This document shows positions 1-9,050 of a stretch of 64,000 nt of DNA, in pieces (positions within the stretch are counted from its first letter, which is position 1; each line of letters starts with the position of its first letter). Location of the stretch: assembly GCF_051811025.1 (NCBI RefSeq), contig NZ_JBPWQE010000001.1, forward strand, positions 3,596,001 through 3,660,000, written 5' to 3'. Made by a program: the position numbers and the translations under genes. The notes under the pieces were generated by a model that did not search any database, was not told the origin of the DNA, and saw only the letters and a program-made list of their open reading frames with translations. Source of the DNA: Tardiphaga sp051811025 (GTDB taxonomy: Bacteria > Pseudomonadota > Alphaproteobacteria > Rhizobiales > Xanthobacteraceae).

Positions 1-644
1 GCCTTCTCGGAGACGGCGTTGAAGCCAAGACCCGGCGGCAGCATCAGGCCCTTCTGCGAGCCAGCCACCGAGACGTCGATGCCCCAGGCGTCGTGTTCAT
101 ATTCCAGCGAGCCGAGGCCGGAGACCGTATCGACCATCAGCAGTGCCGGATGCTTCACGCGGTCGAGGAGCTTGCGGACATCTTGCGGATGGGTGACGCA
201 ACCGGTTGAGGTCTCGTTATGGACGATCATCACGGCCTTGATGGCGTGCGACTTGTCGGCAGCGAGACGCTTCTCGATCTCGGCGAGATCGGCGCCGTGG
301 CGCCAGTCGCCCGGCACGAAATCAATATCGAGCTTGAACTTTTCGGCGAGGCCGCGCCACAGCGTGGCGAACTGGCCGGTCTCGGCCATCAGTACCTTGT
401 CGCCCGGCGACAGCGTATTGACGATGGCGGCTTCCCAGGCGCCGGTGCCCGAGGACGGATAGATCATGACCGGCTGCTTGGTCCGGAATACACGCTGCAT
501 CGCAGCAATGACGTGGAGGCCGAGCTCGGCGAATTCGGGACCGCGATGGTCCAACGTGGGCATATCCATCGCCCGCAGCACCCGGTCGGGTACGTTGGTC
601 GGGCCAGGAATCTGCAGGAAATGCCTTCCGGTGTGCACGGTCAT
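1..644 (-). CDS. sgaA: Serine-glyoxylate aminotransferase (class V PLP enzyme), 3' part missing
   Basis: The start ATG (642-644, minus strand) is inside the window and the gene runs off the left edge, so about 214 N-terminal residues are visible. They read as a class V aminotransferase of the serine-glyoxylate/alanine-glyoxylate type. The N-terminus contains IPGPTNVPDRVL. The PSSGTGAWEAA loop lies near residues 63-73. VDTVSGLGSLEYE precedes the Schiff-base lysine, K198 in GSQKGLMLPPGLGF. The enzyme transfers the amino group of serine to glyoxylate, giving hydroxypyruvate and glycine, as in the serine cycle or glyoxylate detoxification. It is transcribed away from a YdiJ-like 2-hydroxyacid dehydrogenase, and a perfect palindrome lies between them, so the two are probably co-regulated. 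The family call is firm; preference for serine over alanine is inferred. Confidence 0.88.
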   Translation of the reverse strand, partial: MTVHTGRHFLQIPGPTNVPDRVLRAMDMPTLDHRGPEFAELGLHVIAAMQRVFRTKQPVMIYPSSGTGAWEAAIVNTLSPGDKVLMAETGQFATLWRGLAEKFKLDIDFVPGDWRHGADLAEIEKRLAADKSHAIKAVMIVHNETSTGCVTHPQDVRKLLDRVKHPALLMVDTVSGLGSLEYEHDAWGIDVSVAGSQKGLMLPPGLGFNAVSEK

Positions 645-725
645 GTCTCGTCCTTCCCAGATCGATTTTTTGAAGCCGATTTGATTGAAACGCCCGGATA
701 GCACCTTTCAAACGGCTTGTCCCGC

Positions 726-741
726 CTCTGGTATACCAGAG
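726..741. promoter_or_regulatory. Perfect 16-bp palindrome, GntR-family-type operator
   Basis: CTCTGGTATACCAGAG is perfectly self-complementary. It lies between the divergent sgaA start (644) and the dehydrogenase start (887). The TGGTATACCA core is typical of operators bound by FCD-class GntR regulators. No gntR gene is visible in the window, so the regulator is either left of the window or elsewhere. The position suits control of one or both flanking genes. The palindrome is seen directly; the regulator class is inferred. Confidence 0.55.
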
Positions 742-886
742 CGCCGAAGAAAAACGTGGGGCAGCCATGAGGATTTCTTATCCCTGCCGTATCCCCTCCC
801 GGCGGCTGCCGGAGCCCGGCACCTCCGGGTTGCCAAGCCGGAATCCGGATGCAAGACAGGATGATAGAGGGACGAGGCGGAAATCC

Positions 887-3856
887 ATGGCGAAGGCGGC
901 AATCATTCGAAGCACGGCTGCAGACAGCGCGCTGGCGGCGAAGCTGTCGCGGGAAGTCTCCGGCCACGTCTTCTTCGACCCGTTCAATCGCGGCCGTTAT
1001 GCCACTGATGCCTCGTTCTACCAGATCGTACCGTTCGGTGTGGTCGTCCCCCGTACCATCGACGAGGCGCTGCGCGCGCTGGCGATCTGTCGCGACGATG
1101 GCCGCATCGTTACGCCGCGCGGCGGCGGCACCTCGCAATGCGGACAGACTGTCAATGACGGCATCGTCATCGACCTCTCCAAACATCTCAACAAGCTCAT
1201 CTCGCTCGACGTCGAGAACCGCACCTGCATCGTCGAGCCCGGGATCGTGCTGGACGATCTCAACCGGCAGCTCAAGAAACACGGGCTGTGGTTTCCGGTC
1301 GATGTCTCCACCGCGTCGCGCGCCACCATCGGCGGCATGGCCGGCAACAATTCCTGCGGTGGCCGTTCGCTGCGCTACGGCACCATGCGCGACAACACGA
1401 TTGCGATGGATGCCGCACTGGCTGACGGCAATCTGCTGCATTTCGGCGAAGTAAGTTCCGGAGACGATGCGCCTGCCCTGTTTCGCGACATGCTAGCGCT
1501 CGGCGAGCGTGAAGCCACCGAAATCGCGGAACGCTTTCCCCAGGTGCAGCGCCGTGTCGGCGGCTACAATCTCGATGCGCTCACGCCGCGCAACACCGCC
1601 AACAACCTGGCGCATCTCCTCGTGGGCTCCGAAGGCACCCTCGCCTTCACCACACAGGTCGAACTCAAGCTGTGGCCGCTCATCGGCAGCAAGGCACTCG
1701 GTGTCTGTCACTTTGGCAGCTTTTATGAAGCCATGGATGCGACCCAGCACCTGGTCAAGCTCAAGCCCATCGCCGTCGAACTGGTCGACCGCACCATGAT
1801 CGCACTCGGCCGCGACATCGCGATGTTCCAGCCGATCATCAAGAGTGCCGTGCGCGGCGATCCGGATGCACTCCTGATCGTCGAATTCGCGGAAGAGGAT
1901 CAGGCCGCCAATGCCGCGAAGCTGAAAGAGCTCGGCGAGTTGATGGGTGATCTCGGCTTTGGCTGGAACAATCCGCCGCGCAAATGGGGCGGCGTCGTCG
2001 ATGTCACCGAGCCCGCGCTTCAGGCTGGCATCGCCGAGTTTCGCGCGGCCGGCCTCAATGTCATGATGTCGATGAAGCAGGACGGCAAGCCGGTCTCCTT
2101 CATCGAGGACTGCGCGGTGCCGCTGCCGCATCTCGCTGATTACACCGACCGCCTGTCCGCGATCTTCAGGAAGCATGATACGACCGGCACCATGTATGCA
2201 CACGCCTCGGAAGGCTGCCTGCATGTCCGCCCGGTGCTAAACCTGAAGCTCGACAAGGACGTTAAGGCGATGCGCGCCATCGCCGAAGAAGCCTTCGCGA
2301 TGGTCAGGGAATACAAGGGGTCGCACTCCGGCGAGCACGGCGACGGACTTGTGCGCTCGGAATTCCACGCCGAAATGTTCGGCGAGCGGATCATCAGCGA
2401 CTTTGCCGAAGTGAAGCATCGCTTCGATCCGCAAAACGTCCTTAATCCCGGCAAGATTGTCGATCCGCCCAAGATGGATGATCGATCGCTGTTTCGTTAC
2501 ACGCCGGACTATCGCGTCGGCGAACTCAAGACTGCGCTCGATTGGTCGGCCTGGCCCGGCGCCGGTGGCGGTTTCCAGGGCGCTATCGAGATGTGCAACA
2601 ACAATGGCACATGCCGGAAGTTAGAGGGCGGCGTGATGTGCCCGTCCTATCGTGCAACCCGCAACGAAAGGGATGTCACCCGCGGCCGTGCCAACACGCT
2701 GCGGCTGGCGATCTCCGGCCAGCTTGGCCCGGATGCACTGACGTCGGATGCCATGGCCGACACGATGAAACTCTGCGTGTCCTGCAAGGCCTGCCGCCAC
2801 GAATGCCCGACCGGCGTCGATATGGCCAAGATGAAGATCGAGGTTCTGTCCGCACGCGTCGCGAAACATGGCCTCACGCTGCGCGATCGCCTCGTCGGCT
2901 ATCTGCCGCGCTATGCCGCATTGGCCGCCCGCGCCGCGCCGCTGGCAAATTTGCGCAACAAGAGCCCGCTGCTGCGCAACCTGCTTGAACGCTATGCAGG
3001 GATCAGCGCCAAGCGCAGCCTGCCGGAATGGCGCAGCGACGTATTTCACATGGATGCCGAAGCAGTCGGCCCGGCAGATGGCCGCGAGGTCGTGCTGTTC
3101 GCCGACACGTTCAACCGTGCCTATGAGCGCGAGAATCTCGATGATGCGCTGCGCGTACTCACCGCCGGTGGCTATCGCGTGCATCTGCCGAAGCCGATTG
3201 ATCGCAGCACTCGCGCCTTGTGCTGCGGCCGCACGTTCCTCTCGGCCGGCCTTGTCGATCAGGCCCGCACCGAGCTTGATCGTCTCGTCGCTACCTATGC
3301 GCCCTTTGCGGCACGCGGCGTGCCGATTGTCGGCCTTGAGCCGAGCTGCCTGCTAACGCTACGCGATGAATTGCTGTCGCTACGTTCGGACGATACGGCA
3401 AAGACGGTCAGCGCCCATGCCATGTTGTTCGAGGAATTCCTGGTGCGCGAGGCCGAGGCCGGCCGCCTGCAATTGCCGCTCAAGCCTATCGCGCCGAAGG
3501 CCATGGTCCACGGCCACTGCCACCAGAAATCCTTTGGTGCGTTCAAGCCGGTCGAACAAGCTTTGCGGCTGATCCCGGATCTGAAGGTCGAGACCATCGA
3601 GTCCAGTTGCTGCGGCATGGCGGGCGCGTTCGGCTATGGCGCCGACACCTATGACGTCTCGATCCAGATGGCAGAGGCGTCCTTGCTACCCGCCGTGCGC
3701 AAAGCTGACGCCGATACGCTAATCGTCGCCGATGGCACATCCTGCCGGCACCAGATCGCCGACGGCGCCGCGCGCCATGCGCTGCACGTCGCGCGCGTAC
3801 TGGCCATGAGCCTCGACGGCGCGACAACAAACGTCCATTCTTCCACGCTCAACTAG
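887..3856 (+). CDS. FAD/4Fe-4S 2-hydroxyacid dehydrogenase (YdiJ/GlcD-GlcF fusion type)
   Basis: This 989-residue protein joins an FAD oxidase half to an iron-sulfur half. The N-terminal PCMH-type FAD domain includes GGMAGNNSCGGRSLRYGTM. The FAD-oxidase C-terminal domain carries SGEHGDGLVRSEF. A first cysteine cluster begins at C570. A classical CVSCKACRHECP motif sits at C630/C633/C636/C640. Two CCG motifs follow (C779-C780, C908-C909) with GHCHQKSFG between them. This is the architecture of E. coli YdiJ, a D-2-hydroxyglutarate/D-lactate-type dehydrogenase. The reading frame opens at 767, but ATG 887 has a purine-rich ribosome site (GAGGCGG) and fits the family N-terminus better. A GlcG-like gene follows 12 bases later, suggesting glycolate or a related hydroxyacid as substrate. 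The exact substrate is not readable. Confidence 0.9.
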   Translation: MAKAAIIRSTAADSALAAKLSREVSGHVFFDPFNRGRYATDASFYQIVPFGVVVPRTIDEALRALAICRDDGRIVTPRGGGTSQCGQTVNDGIVIDLSKHLNKLISLDVENRTCIVEPGIVLDDLNRQLKKHGLWFPVDVSTASRATIGGMAGNNSCGGRSLRYGTMRDNTIAMDAALADGNLLHFGEVSSGDDAPALFRDMLALGEREATEIAERFPQVQRRVGGYNLDALTPRNTANNLAHLLVGSEGTLAFTTQVELKLWPLIGSKALGVCHFGSFYEAMDATQHLVKLKPIAVELVDRTMIALGRDIAMFQPIIKSAVRGDPDALLIVEFAEEDQAANAAKLKELGELMGDLGFGWNNPPRKWGGVVDVTEPALQAGIAEFRAAGLNVMMSMKQDGKPVSFIEDCAVPLPHLADYTDRLSAIFRKHDTTGTMYAHASEGCLHVRPVLNLKLDKDVKAMRAIAEEAFAMVREYKGSHSGEHGDGLVRSEFHAEMFGERIISDFAEVKHRFDPQNVLNPGKIVDPPKMDDRSLFRYTPDYRVGELKTALDWSAWPGAGGGFQGAIEMCNNNGTCRKLEGGVMCPSYRATRNERDVTRGRANTLRLAISGQLGPDALTSDAMADTMKLCVSCKACRHECPTGVDMAKMKIEVLSARVAKHGLTLRDRLVGYLPRYAALAARAAPLANLRNKSPLLRNLLERYAGISAKRSLPEWRSDVFHMDAEAVGPADGREVVLFADTFNRAYERENLDDALRVLTAGGYRVHLPKPIDRSTRALCCGRTFLSAGLVDQARTELDRLVATYAPFAARGVPIVGLEPSCLLTLRDELLSLRSDDTAKTVSAHAMLFEEFLVREAEAGRLQLPLKPIAPKAMVHGHCHQKSFGAFKPVEQALRLIPDLKVETIESSCCGMAGAFGYGADTYDVSIQMAEASLLPAVRKADADTLIVADGTSCRHQIADGAARHALHVARVLAMSLDGATTNVHSSTLN

Positions 3857-3868
3857 GAAACAACCGAT

Positions 3869-4300
3869 ATGGCCGACCTCACCCTCGATACAGCCCGCAA
3901 AATCATCGATGGCGCTCTCGCCAAGGTGATCGAGATGAAGCTCAAGCCCATGGTCATCACGGTGCTCGACGCTCGCGGCTGCGTGAAGGCCACCATCGCG
4001 CAAGACGGCACCAGCCTGATGCGCGGCGAAGTCGCACACGGCAAAGCCTATGGCGCATTGGCTATGGGGCTCGGCTCGCGGGCGTTGTTCAAGCGTGCCG
4101 AGGAACAGCCGTTCTTCATCGATGCTGTGAATACCATGGCGCGCGGCGCGCTGATCCCGGTGCCGGGCGGTGTTCTCATTCATGACGCATCGGGCAGCCT
4201 GCTCGGAGCGATCGGCATCTCCGGCGACACCTCAGACAACGACGAGATCGCAGCCGTCGCGGGCATCGAGACGGCCGGCCTCAAGGCCTCGACTGGCTAG
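3869..4300 (+). CDS. GlcG/HbpS-family small protein
   Basis: A 143-residue protein of the GlcG/HbpS family (formerly DUF336). It shows the typical helix-rich start LTLDTARKIIDGALA, a central HGKAYGALAMGLGSRAL segment and the family end motif VPGGVLIHD...GAIGISG. Related proteins sit in glycolate-oxidase or heme-related operons and bind small ligands or heme; no catalytic role is established. It has a good ribosome site (AGGAAACAACCGAT) and lies 12 bases after the FAD/Fe-S dehydrogenase, so the two are almost surely cotranscribed. That pairing resembles glcDEF-glcG loci and supports hydroxyacid oxidation as the operon's job. Confidence 0.85.
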   Translation: MADLTLDTARKIIDGALAKVIEMKLKPMVITVLDARGCVKATIAQDGTSLMRGEVAHGKAYGALAMGLGSRALFKRAEEQPFFIDAVNTMARGALIPVPGGVLIHDASGSLLGAIGISGDTSDNDEIAAVAGIETAGLKASTG

Positions 4301-4307
4301 AACGGCA

Positions 4308-5273
4308 TTGTCCCGACCACCGCATCTTCCGATCGACGACAGCGCGCTCCGCCCGCTGATCGACCGCATCGGAGATGCGCATGTCAAGGCACGGCTGGAG
4401 ATCGAGACCCATCGCGATCACCAGCTGTTCGGCCAGGGCCGCCTGTTCTTCAATCTGGAGAACTGGCTCACCGCGCCGCCGATCGTCCGCACCGCGCTGC
4501 AACTCACCGGCCTCTATGGCCGCGCCCGCCGCGAGGCCAACCGCGTGTTGGTCCGCGAGAATATCGTCGCCTCACCGCGCCTGCCCGCCGCGTTCGACGG
4601 CTTCACGATCCTGCATATCAGCGATCTCCACGTCGATCTCAGCGAGGATGCGCTGCGCCACCTGATCTCCTTCGTCGGCGATCTCGCTTACGACATCTGC
4701 GTGCTGACCGGCGACTATCGCGGCAAGACCTATGGGCCGTATCAGCGCGCCACCGAAGGTGTCAGCGAACTCCGCGCGAGGCTGCGCGATCCCGTCTATG
4801 GCGTTCTCGGCAATCACGACAGCATCCGCATGACGCCAGCGCTGGAAGCGATAGGCATCCGCATGATGTTCAACGAATGCGAGACGATAGCTCGCGGCGA
4901 CGAGAGAATCTATCTCGCCGGCGTCGACGATCCGCACTTCTACCTTGCTGACGATATCCCCAAAGTCGCATCGCAGATTCCGAAGGACGCCTTCTCGATC
5001 CTGCTGTCGCACACGCCGGAGACCTATGCCGAGGCCGCCGAGCACAATTTCGACCTCATGCTGAGCGGCCACACCCATGGCGGCCAGCTCTGCCTGCCCG
5101 GCGGCTACGCCATCAAGCTGGAGGCCGTATTGCCGCGCCATATGGGCAACGGCGCGTGGCGCCACGAAAGTATGGCCGGCTATACATCCGTCGGCGTCGG
5201 CACCAGCCTGCTCCCGGTGCGGCTGAACTGCCCGCCGGAGGTGACGCTGCACCGGCTGAAACGCGCGGGCTAG
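4308..5273 (+). CDS. Calcineurin-like metallophosphoesterase
   Basis: The metallophosphoesterase metal-binding blocks are all present: LHISDLHVD near residue 105, LTGDYRG, LGNHDS near 168, LLSHTPE and LSGHTHGGQLCLPGG near 255. The order and spacing match the YkuE/YaeI-like group that acts on phosphate esters, often lipid-linked. No signal peptide or membrane segment is evident. The frame is open from 4170, but that start would lie inside the preceding gene. The in-frame TTG at 4308, eight bases after the GlcG stop, gives 321 residues and avoids overlap. The start codon is the least certain part. It may be translationally coupled to the upstream operon, but a functional link is not obvious. 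Confidence 0.82.
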   Translation: MSRPPHLPIDDSALRPLIDRIGDAHVKARLEIETHRDHQLFGQGRLFFNLENWLTAPPIVRTALQLTGLYGRARREANRVLVRENIVASPRLPAAFDGFTILHISDLHVDLSEDALRHLISFVGDLAYDICVLTGDYRGKTYGPYQRATEGVSELRARLRDPVYGVLGNHDSIRMTPALEAIGIRMMFNECETIARGDERIYLAGVDDPHFYLADDIPKVASQIPKDAFSILLSHTPETYAEAAEHNFDLMLSGHTHGGQLCLPGGYAIKLEAVLPRHMGNGAWRHESMAGYTSVGVGTSLLPVRLNCPPEVTLHRLKRAG

Positions 5274-5387
5274 ATCATACATACGATTTACTAACCAAGG
5301 CGGCTATCGTCACGAACTGCCGTTTATTAAGCTGACAGAGCTAGTCTCAGTGCTCGCCCGACGGCTTCCAGGCAGGACAATTCTAAT

Positions 5388-6401
5388 ATGACGGTGATGA
5401 TTACAGGCGGCGCCGGTTTTATAGGTTCGCATATCTGCGTGGAGCTGATCCAGGCCGGTCGCAAGGTCGTGGTCTATGACAATTTCTGCAACAGCCATCC
5501 CGAAGTCATCAATCGGATTCTACGAATTACTGGCACGGCTCCCGACGTCGTTAGAGGCGACGTGCGCGACGTACAGGCGCTGATGTCCGCACTATCGGCG
5601 CATGGCTGCAGCGCCGTCATTCACCTCGCCGGGCTGAAGTCGGTTGCGGATTCCGTCAGCAAGTCGGCTGAGTATTACGATTGCAACGTGGTTGGGACCC
5701 TCAGGCTGGCGCAGGCTATGCAGCAGACCGGCGTGCGCAATATCGTGTTCTCGTCGTCGGCGACCGTCTACGGCGAGCCGGACGTGCTGCCTTTGCGCGA
5801 GGACCACAAGCTCGCACCGTTCAGCCCCTATGGCCGCACTAAAATGCAGGCCGAGGAATTACTGAGCGACATTGCGCATTCCCAAAACCCGTTGAATGTC
5901 GCGATTCTGCGCTATTTCAATCCGGTCGGCAGCCACGAAAGCGGACTGATCGGAGAAGACCCCCATGGCATTCCAAATAATTTGATGCCCTACATCTCGC
6001 GCGTCGCTATTGGACGACTGCCCGTGCTGAATGTCTATGGCAACGATTACCCGACATTGGACGGCACCGGCATACGCGACTATATCCATGTGGTCGATCT
6101 GGCCGCCGGCCATATCGCTGCCCTTGACTGTGTCGACAACCAGAGGGTCCTTAAGGTCAATCTGGGAACCGGACGAGGCACCAGCGTGCTGGAGCTGGTT
6201 GACGCCTATGCGCGTGCGAGCGGCAAGGTGATTCCTGTCACTTTTGCGCCGAGACGCCCCGGCGATATCGCCAGCTACTATGCGAGCGGCGACTTTGCCG
6301 AAGAAACGCTGGGATGGCGTGCCCGGCGCGATATTTCGGACATGTGCCGCGATGCCTGGAACTGGCAGCAGAAAAATCCCAATGGCTATCTCGACCAGTA
6401 A
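5388..6401 (+). CDS. galE: UDP-glucose 4-epimerase
   Basis: An extended SDR of 337 residues, normal for GalE. The NAD-binding GGAGFIGSH motif is at the N-terminus, and VYDNFCNSHPEVINRI matches the GalE signature. SSSATVYG supplies the catalytic Ser/Thr region and YGRTK the catalytic Y148/K152 pair. The C-terminal substrate domain includes RYFNPVGSHESGLIGEDP and GTGRGTSVLE. It interconverts UDP-glucose and UDP-galactose for polysaccharide precursors. It overlaps the next membrane-protein gene by 20 bases and heads a group with a GT2 transferase and a methyltransferase, which suggests cell-surface glycan or lipid modification. Confidence 0.95.
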   Translation: MTVMITGGAGFIGSHICVELIQAGRKVVVYDNFCNSHPEVINRILRITGTAPDVVRGDVRDVQALMSALSAHGCSAVIHLAGLKSVADSVSKSAEYYDCNVVGTLRLAQAMQQTGVRNIVFSSSATVYGEPDVLPLREDHKLAPFSPYGRTKMQAEELLSDIAHSQNPLNVAILRYFNPVGSHESGLIGEDPHGIPNNLMPYISRVAIGRLPVLNVYGNDYPTLDGTGIRDYIHVVDLAAGHIAALDCVDNQRVLKVNLGTGRGTSVLELVDAYARASGKVIPVTFAPRRPGDIASYYASGDFAEETLGWRARRDISDMCRDAWNWQQKNPNGYLDQ

Positions 6402-7929
6402 TCCCGCCTCGGCCAACATGCGGTCTGCGGGAATATTCGTTTTTGTATTGCTTGCAGGCGCATCGCTTCTCCCGACTGTGTTAACGCCGATTCCGGCGAT
6501 GGTCGATTATGTCAACCACCTCGCCCGCATGCATCTGCTGGCCCAGAATGGGCAGCCCGGCGCCAATCCGTATTACGAGGTGCACTGGGCGCTGTACCCG
6601 AATCTCGGCATGGATCTGCTTGTCCCGCAGATCGCACGATGGGTCGGCGTCGAAACCGCAACACAGCTGTTTCTGCTCTGCAGCCAGTTACTGATCATTG
6701 GCGGCGCGCTCGCGCTGGAGCGGGTTGCAAAGGGCCGTGTTCAGATCGGCGGCTTTGCTGCGCTTCTGTTCGTCTACTGCCTACCCTTCAGCTGGGGGTT
6801 TCTGAATTTCGAATTCGGCCTGGGCATCTCGCTCTGGGGCATCGCCGCCTATCTGGCAGTGATCGAGCGCGCTCCCCTGCTACGGCTCGTCGTCAATGCC
6901 TGTTTCGTCCCGGCACTTTTCGCGGTCCATTTCTTTTCGCTCGGCATCTATGGCGCAGCCATTGGCCTGTATGAACTCTGGCGCGCGCATCAGCGGAAGG
7001 CGCCCTATCGCGCGACGTTGTTGCGCCTCGCCCTTCTCGCACTGCCTGTCGTGCTCTTGCTGGTCGTGATGCGCGCGACCTCCGGATCGGTCGGCAGTGA
7101 CGGCACGGAGTGGCTGTTTCAGTACAAGCCGCTATGGCTGTTTCGCATCATGAACGGCTATAATATGACGGTCTCCGCCATCAGCGTCCTGGTCCTGCTG
7201 GTGTCGCTGTATCTGGCATTCAAACGCAACGTCTTGACGATCGAACCGGTCGGCATTTGGCTCGCCGCCGGTTTTGCGCTGCTCTATCTCGTCATCCCTT
7301 CGAAGCTTCTTGGCACGTCATTCGCCGATCTCCGGATCATCCCCGCCGCGGCGATCATCGTTGCGGCGTTTTGCTCGCTATCGCTACCGAACCGGAAATG
7401 GCTCGCTGCCGCATTACTTGTCATCAGCGGCGTTATCATCGCCAATCTTGCAACCGTGTTTGCCGTCTGGCTTTCCTATCGCGCCGACTATGCAGCGCTG
7501 ATCGCTTCGTTCCAGAAGCTTCATCGCGGTGCGCTGGTTCTCGTCGGGACGAGCGGCAATGGCGATGACCCGCCGTTCAACGACCTGACACAGTATCCGA
7601 TGGCCTATGCCCCGACCCTGGCCGTGCATTACGCCAATGCGTTCGTCCCCAACGTGTTCACCGAGAGCGGCAAGCAGCCCCTTCGCCCCAGTGCCACGGT
7701 GCAGCGCCTTGCCATTCCCTATGGCGGACCCGTGCCGATGCGGTTGCTCAGTGCCATTGCGACTGGCAGCGCGCCAGCCGGCACACCGTCTTTCGTCCAG
7801 ACCTGGCACAGGGACTTCGACTATATCTATGTGCTCGGTCCCGCTGCGCCGAACCCGCTACCGGACAGACTGCAGGAAGTGGACCGATCGGCACGATTTG
7901 TCCTGTACAGGATCAGCCGGCAACCCTAA
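6382..7929 (+). CDS. Polytopic membrane protein of unknown function (GT-C-like)
   Basis: A 515-residue hydrophobic protein with about ten predicted membrane segments. They include FVFVLLAGASLL at the N-terminus, LALLALPVVLLLVVM, VSAISVLVLLVSLYLAF and WLAAALLVISGVIIANL. A soluble C-terminal tail follows. The large luminal or periplasmic loops and tail recall GT-C glycosyltransferases or their partner proteins, but no diagnostic DxD/ExD motif is secure. ATG 6382 lies inside the end of galE in another frame; an alternative ATG at 6418 would start just before the first membrane helix. The overlap with galE and the GT2 gene downstream suggest a role in envelope sugar transfer. Function unknown. 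Confidence 0.7.
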   Translation: MAISTSNPASANMRSAGIFVFVLLAGASLLPTVLTPIPAMVDYVNHLARMHLLAQNGQPGANPYYEVHWALYPNLGMDLLVPQIARWVGVETATQLFLLCSQLLIIGGALALERVAKGRVQIGGFAALLFVYCLPFSWGFLNFEFGLGISLWGIAAYLAVIERAPLLRLVVNACFVPALFAVHFFSLGIYGAAIGLYELWRAHQRKAPYRATLLRLALLALPVVLLLVVMRATSGSVGSDGTEWLFQYKPLWLFRIMNGYNMTVSAISVLVLLVSLYLAFKRNVLTIEPVGIWLAAGFALLYLVIPSKLLGTSFADLRIIPAAAIIVAAFCSLSLPNRKWLAAALLVISGVIIANLATVFAVWLSYRADYAALIASFQKLHRGALVLVGTSGNGDDPPFNDLTQYPMAYAPTLAVHYANAFVPNVFTESGKQPLRPSATVQRLAIPYGGPVPMRLLSAIATGSAPAGTPSFVQTWHRDFDYIYVLGPAAPNPLPDRLQEVDRSARFVLYRISRQP

Positions 7930-7956
7930 CCGAACAGGTCGGGCCACCGCCCTCGC

Positions 7957-8011
7957 CTAAGCCCCAGGTTTCCAGGCTCCCCGCAAGGCCGCCTTAACCA
8001 TCGGGGCTTAG
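7957..8011. repeat. Inverted repeat in the leader of the GT2 gene
   Basis: CTAAGCCCC (7957-7965) and GGGGCTTAG (8003-8011) are perfect 9-base complements separated by 37 bases. They lie between the membrane-protein stop and the GT2 start at 8044. No T-tract follows, so it is not a standard terminator. It could be an RNA hairpin or a protein-binding site. Confidence 0.4.
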
Positions 8012-8043
8012 GATCCCGCCATTCAGCAGGGCGGAACTCCAGA

Positions 8044-9036
8044 ATGACGATTGATGGCGGCCAGATCATCTACAGTATCGTCGTGCCGGTCTATAACGAG
8101 GAGGCCGTGCTGCCTGTGCTGGTCCGCCGGCTGGGACTTCTGCTCGACCGTCTCGACGCGCCCGCGGAAGCCATCTTCGTGGACGACGGCAGCAGCGACA
8201 CCAGCCCTATCGTGCTGCAGGCACTCGCCAAGAGCGATCCGCGGTTCCGTTACATCGGCCTGTCGCGCAATTTCGGCCACCAGGTGGCCATCACCGCGGG
8301 TATGGACGCCGCGCAAGGTGACGCGATCGTCGTCATGGACGCGGATTTGCAGGACCCGCCTGAAGTCGTCGAGCAACTGATCGCCAAGTGGCGCGAAGGC
8401 AATGACGTGGTCTATGCGCGCCGTCTGTCCCGCGCCGGCGAAAGCGCGTTCAAGCGCGCCACCGCCCATGTGTTCTATCGGGTGCTTGGCCGCATGACCT
8501 CGGTTCGCATTCCGGCAGACGTTGGCGACTTCCGGCTGATCGACCGCAAGGTGCTCGATGCGCTGCGCCAGATGCCGGAGCGCGATCGCTTCGTGCGCGG
8601 CATGATCGCCTGGCTCGGATTCCGCCAGGCCGAAGTGAGCTTCCATCGTCTCGAACGCGCCGCCGGCGAAACAAAATATCCGCTGTTCAAAATGGCGCGG
8701 CTCGCCATGTCGGCCGCGCTGGGCTTTTCCGATGCGCCGCTGCGGCTGGCGATCTGGTGCGGTCTCGTGGTGTCGAGCCTGGCTCTGCTGTATGGCGGCT
8801 GGGTGCTGCTGCTGTGGATGACGAACGACCCGCATCTGGTCGCGGGCTGGTCGTCGATCATCGTCATCGTGTCCCTGCTCTGCGGGTTGAACATGCTGAT
8901 GACCGGCATCGTCGGCCTCTATGTCGGCCGCATCCATGCAGAAGCGAAGCATCGTCCGCTCTATGTCGTGCAGAACCGAGTCGGCTTCGAGCGCGATCAG
9001 AGCGAAGCATCTTACCGCACCTCGCGCAGTGCCTGA
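8044..9036 (+). CDS. Family 2 glycosyltransferase with two C-terminal membrane helices (GtrB/ArnC/DPM1-like)
   Basis: A 330-residue protein. The N-terminal GT-A domain has VVPVYNEEAVLPVL, VDDGSSD and VMDADLQDPPEVV, the last holding the DxD-type motif. YARRLSRAGESAFKR and DVGDFRLIDRKVLDAL are typical of undecaprenyl-phosphate glycosyltransferases. Two hydrophobic helices follow (around LVVSSLALLYGGWVLLL and IIVIVSLLCGLNMLMTGIVG). This type moves a sugar from a nucleotide donor to a polyprenyl phosphate on the cytoplasmic face. It likely works with the adjacent polytopic proteins, which could flip or transfer the lipid-linked sugar. Donor and acceptor cannot be read from sequence. Confidence 0.9.
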   Translation: MTIDGGQIIYSIVVPVYNEEAVLPVLVRRLGLLLDRLDAPAEAIFVDDGSSDTSPIVLQALAKSDPRFRYIGLSRNFGHQVAITAGMDAAQGDAIVVMDADLQDPPEVVEQLIAKWREGNDVVYARRLSRAGESAFKRATAHVFYRVLGRMTSVRIPADVGDFRLIDRKVLDALRQMPERDRFVRGMIAWLGFRQAEVSFHRLERAAGETKYPLFKMARLAMSAALGFSDAPLRLAIWCGLVVSSLALLYGGWVLLLWMTNDPHLVAGWSSIIVIVSLLCGLNMLMTGIVGLYVGRIHAEAKHRPLYVVQNRVGFERDQSEASYRTSRSA

Positions 9037-9050
9037 CGGAGCTGATCATC

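Noticed and set aside
767..886. Longer N-terminus for the FAD/Fe-S dehydrogenase
   Set aside because: The 40 extra residues are Arg/Pro/Ser-rich without family similarity; ATG 887 has a better ribosome site.
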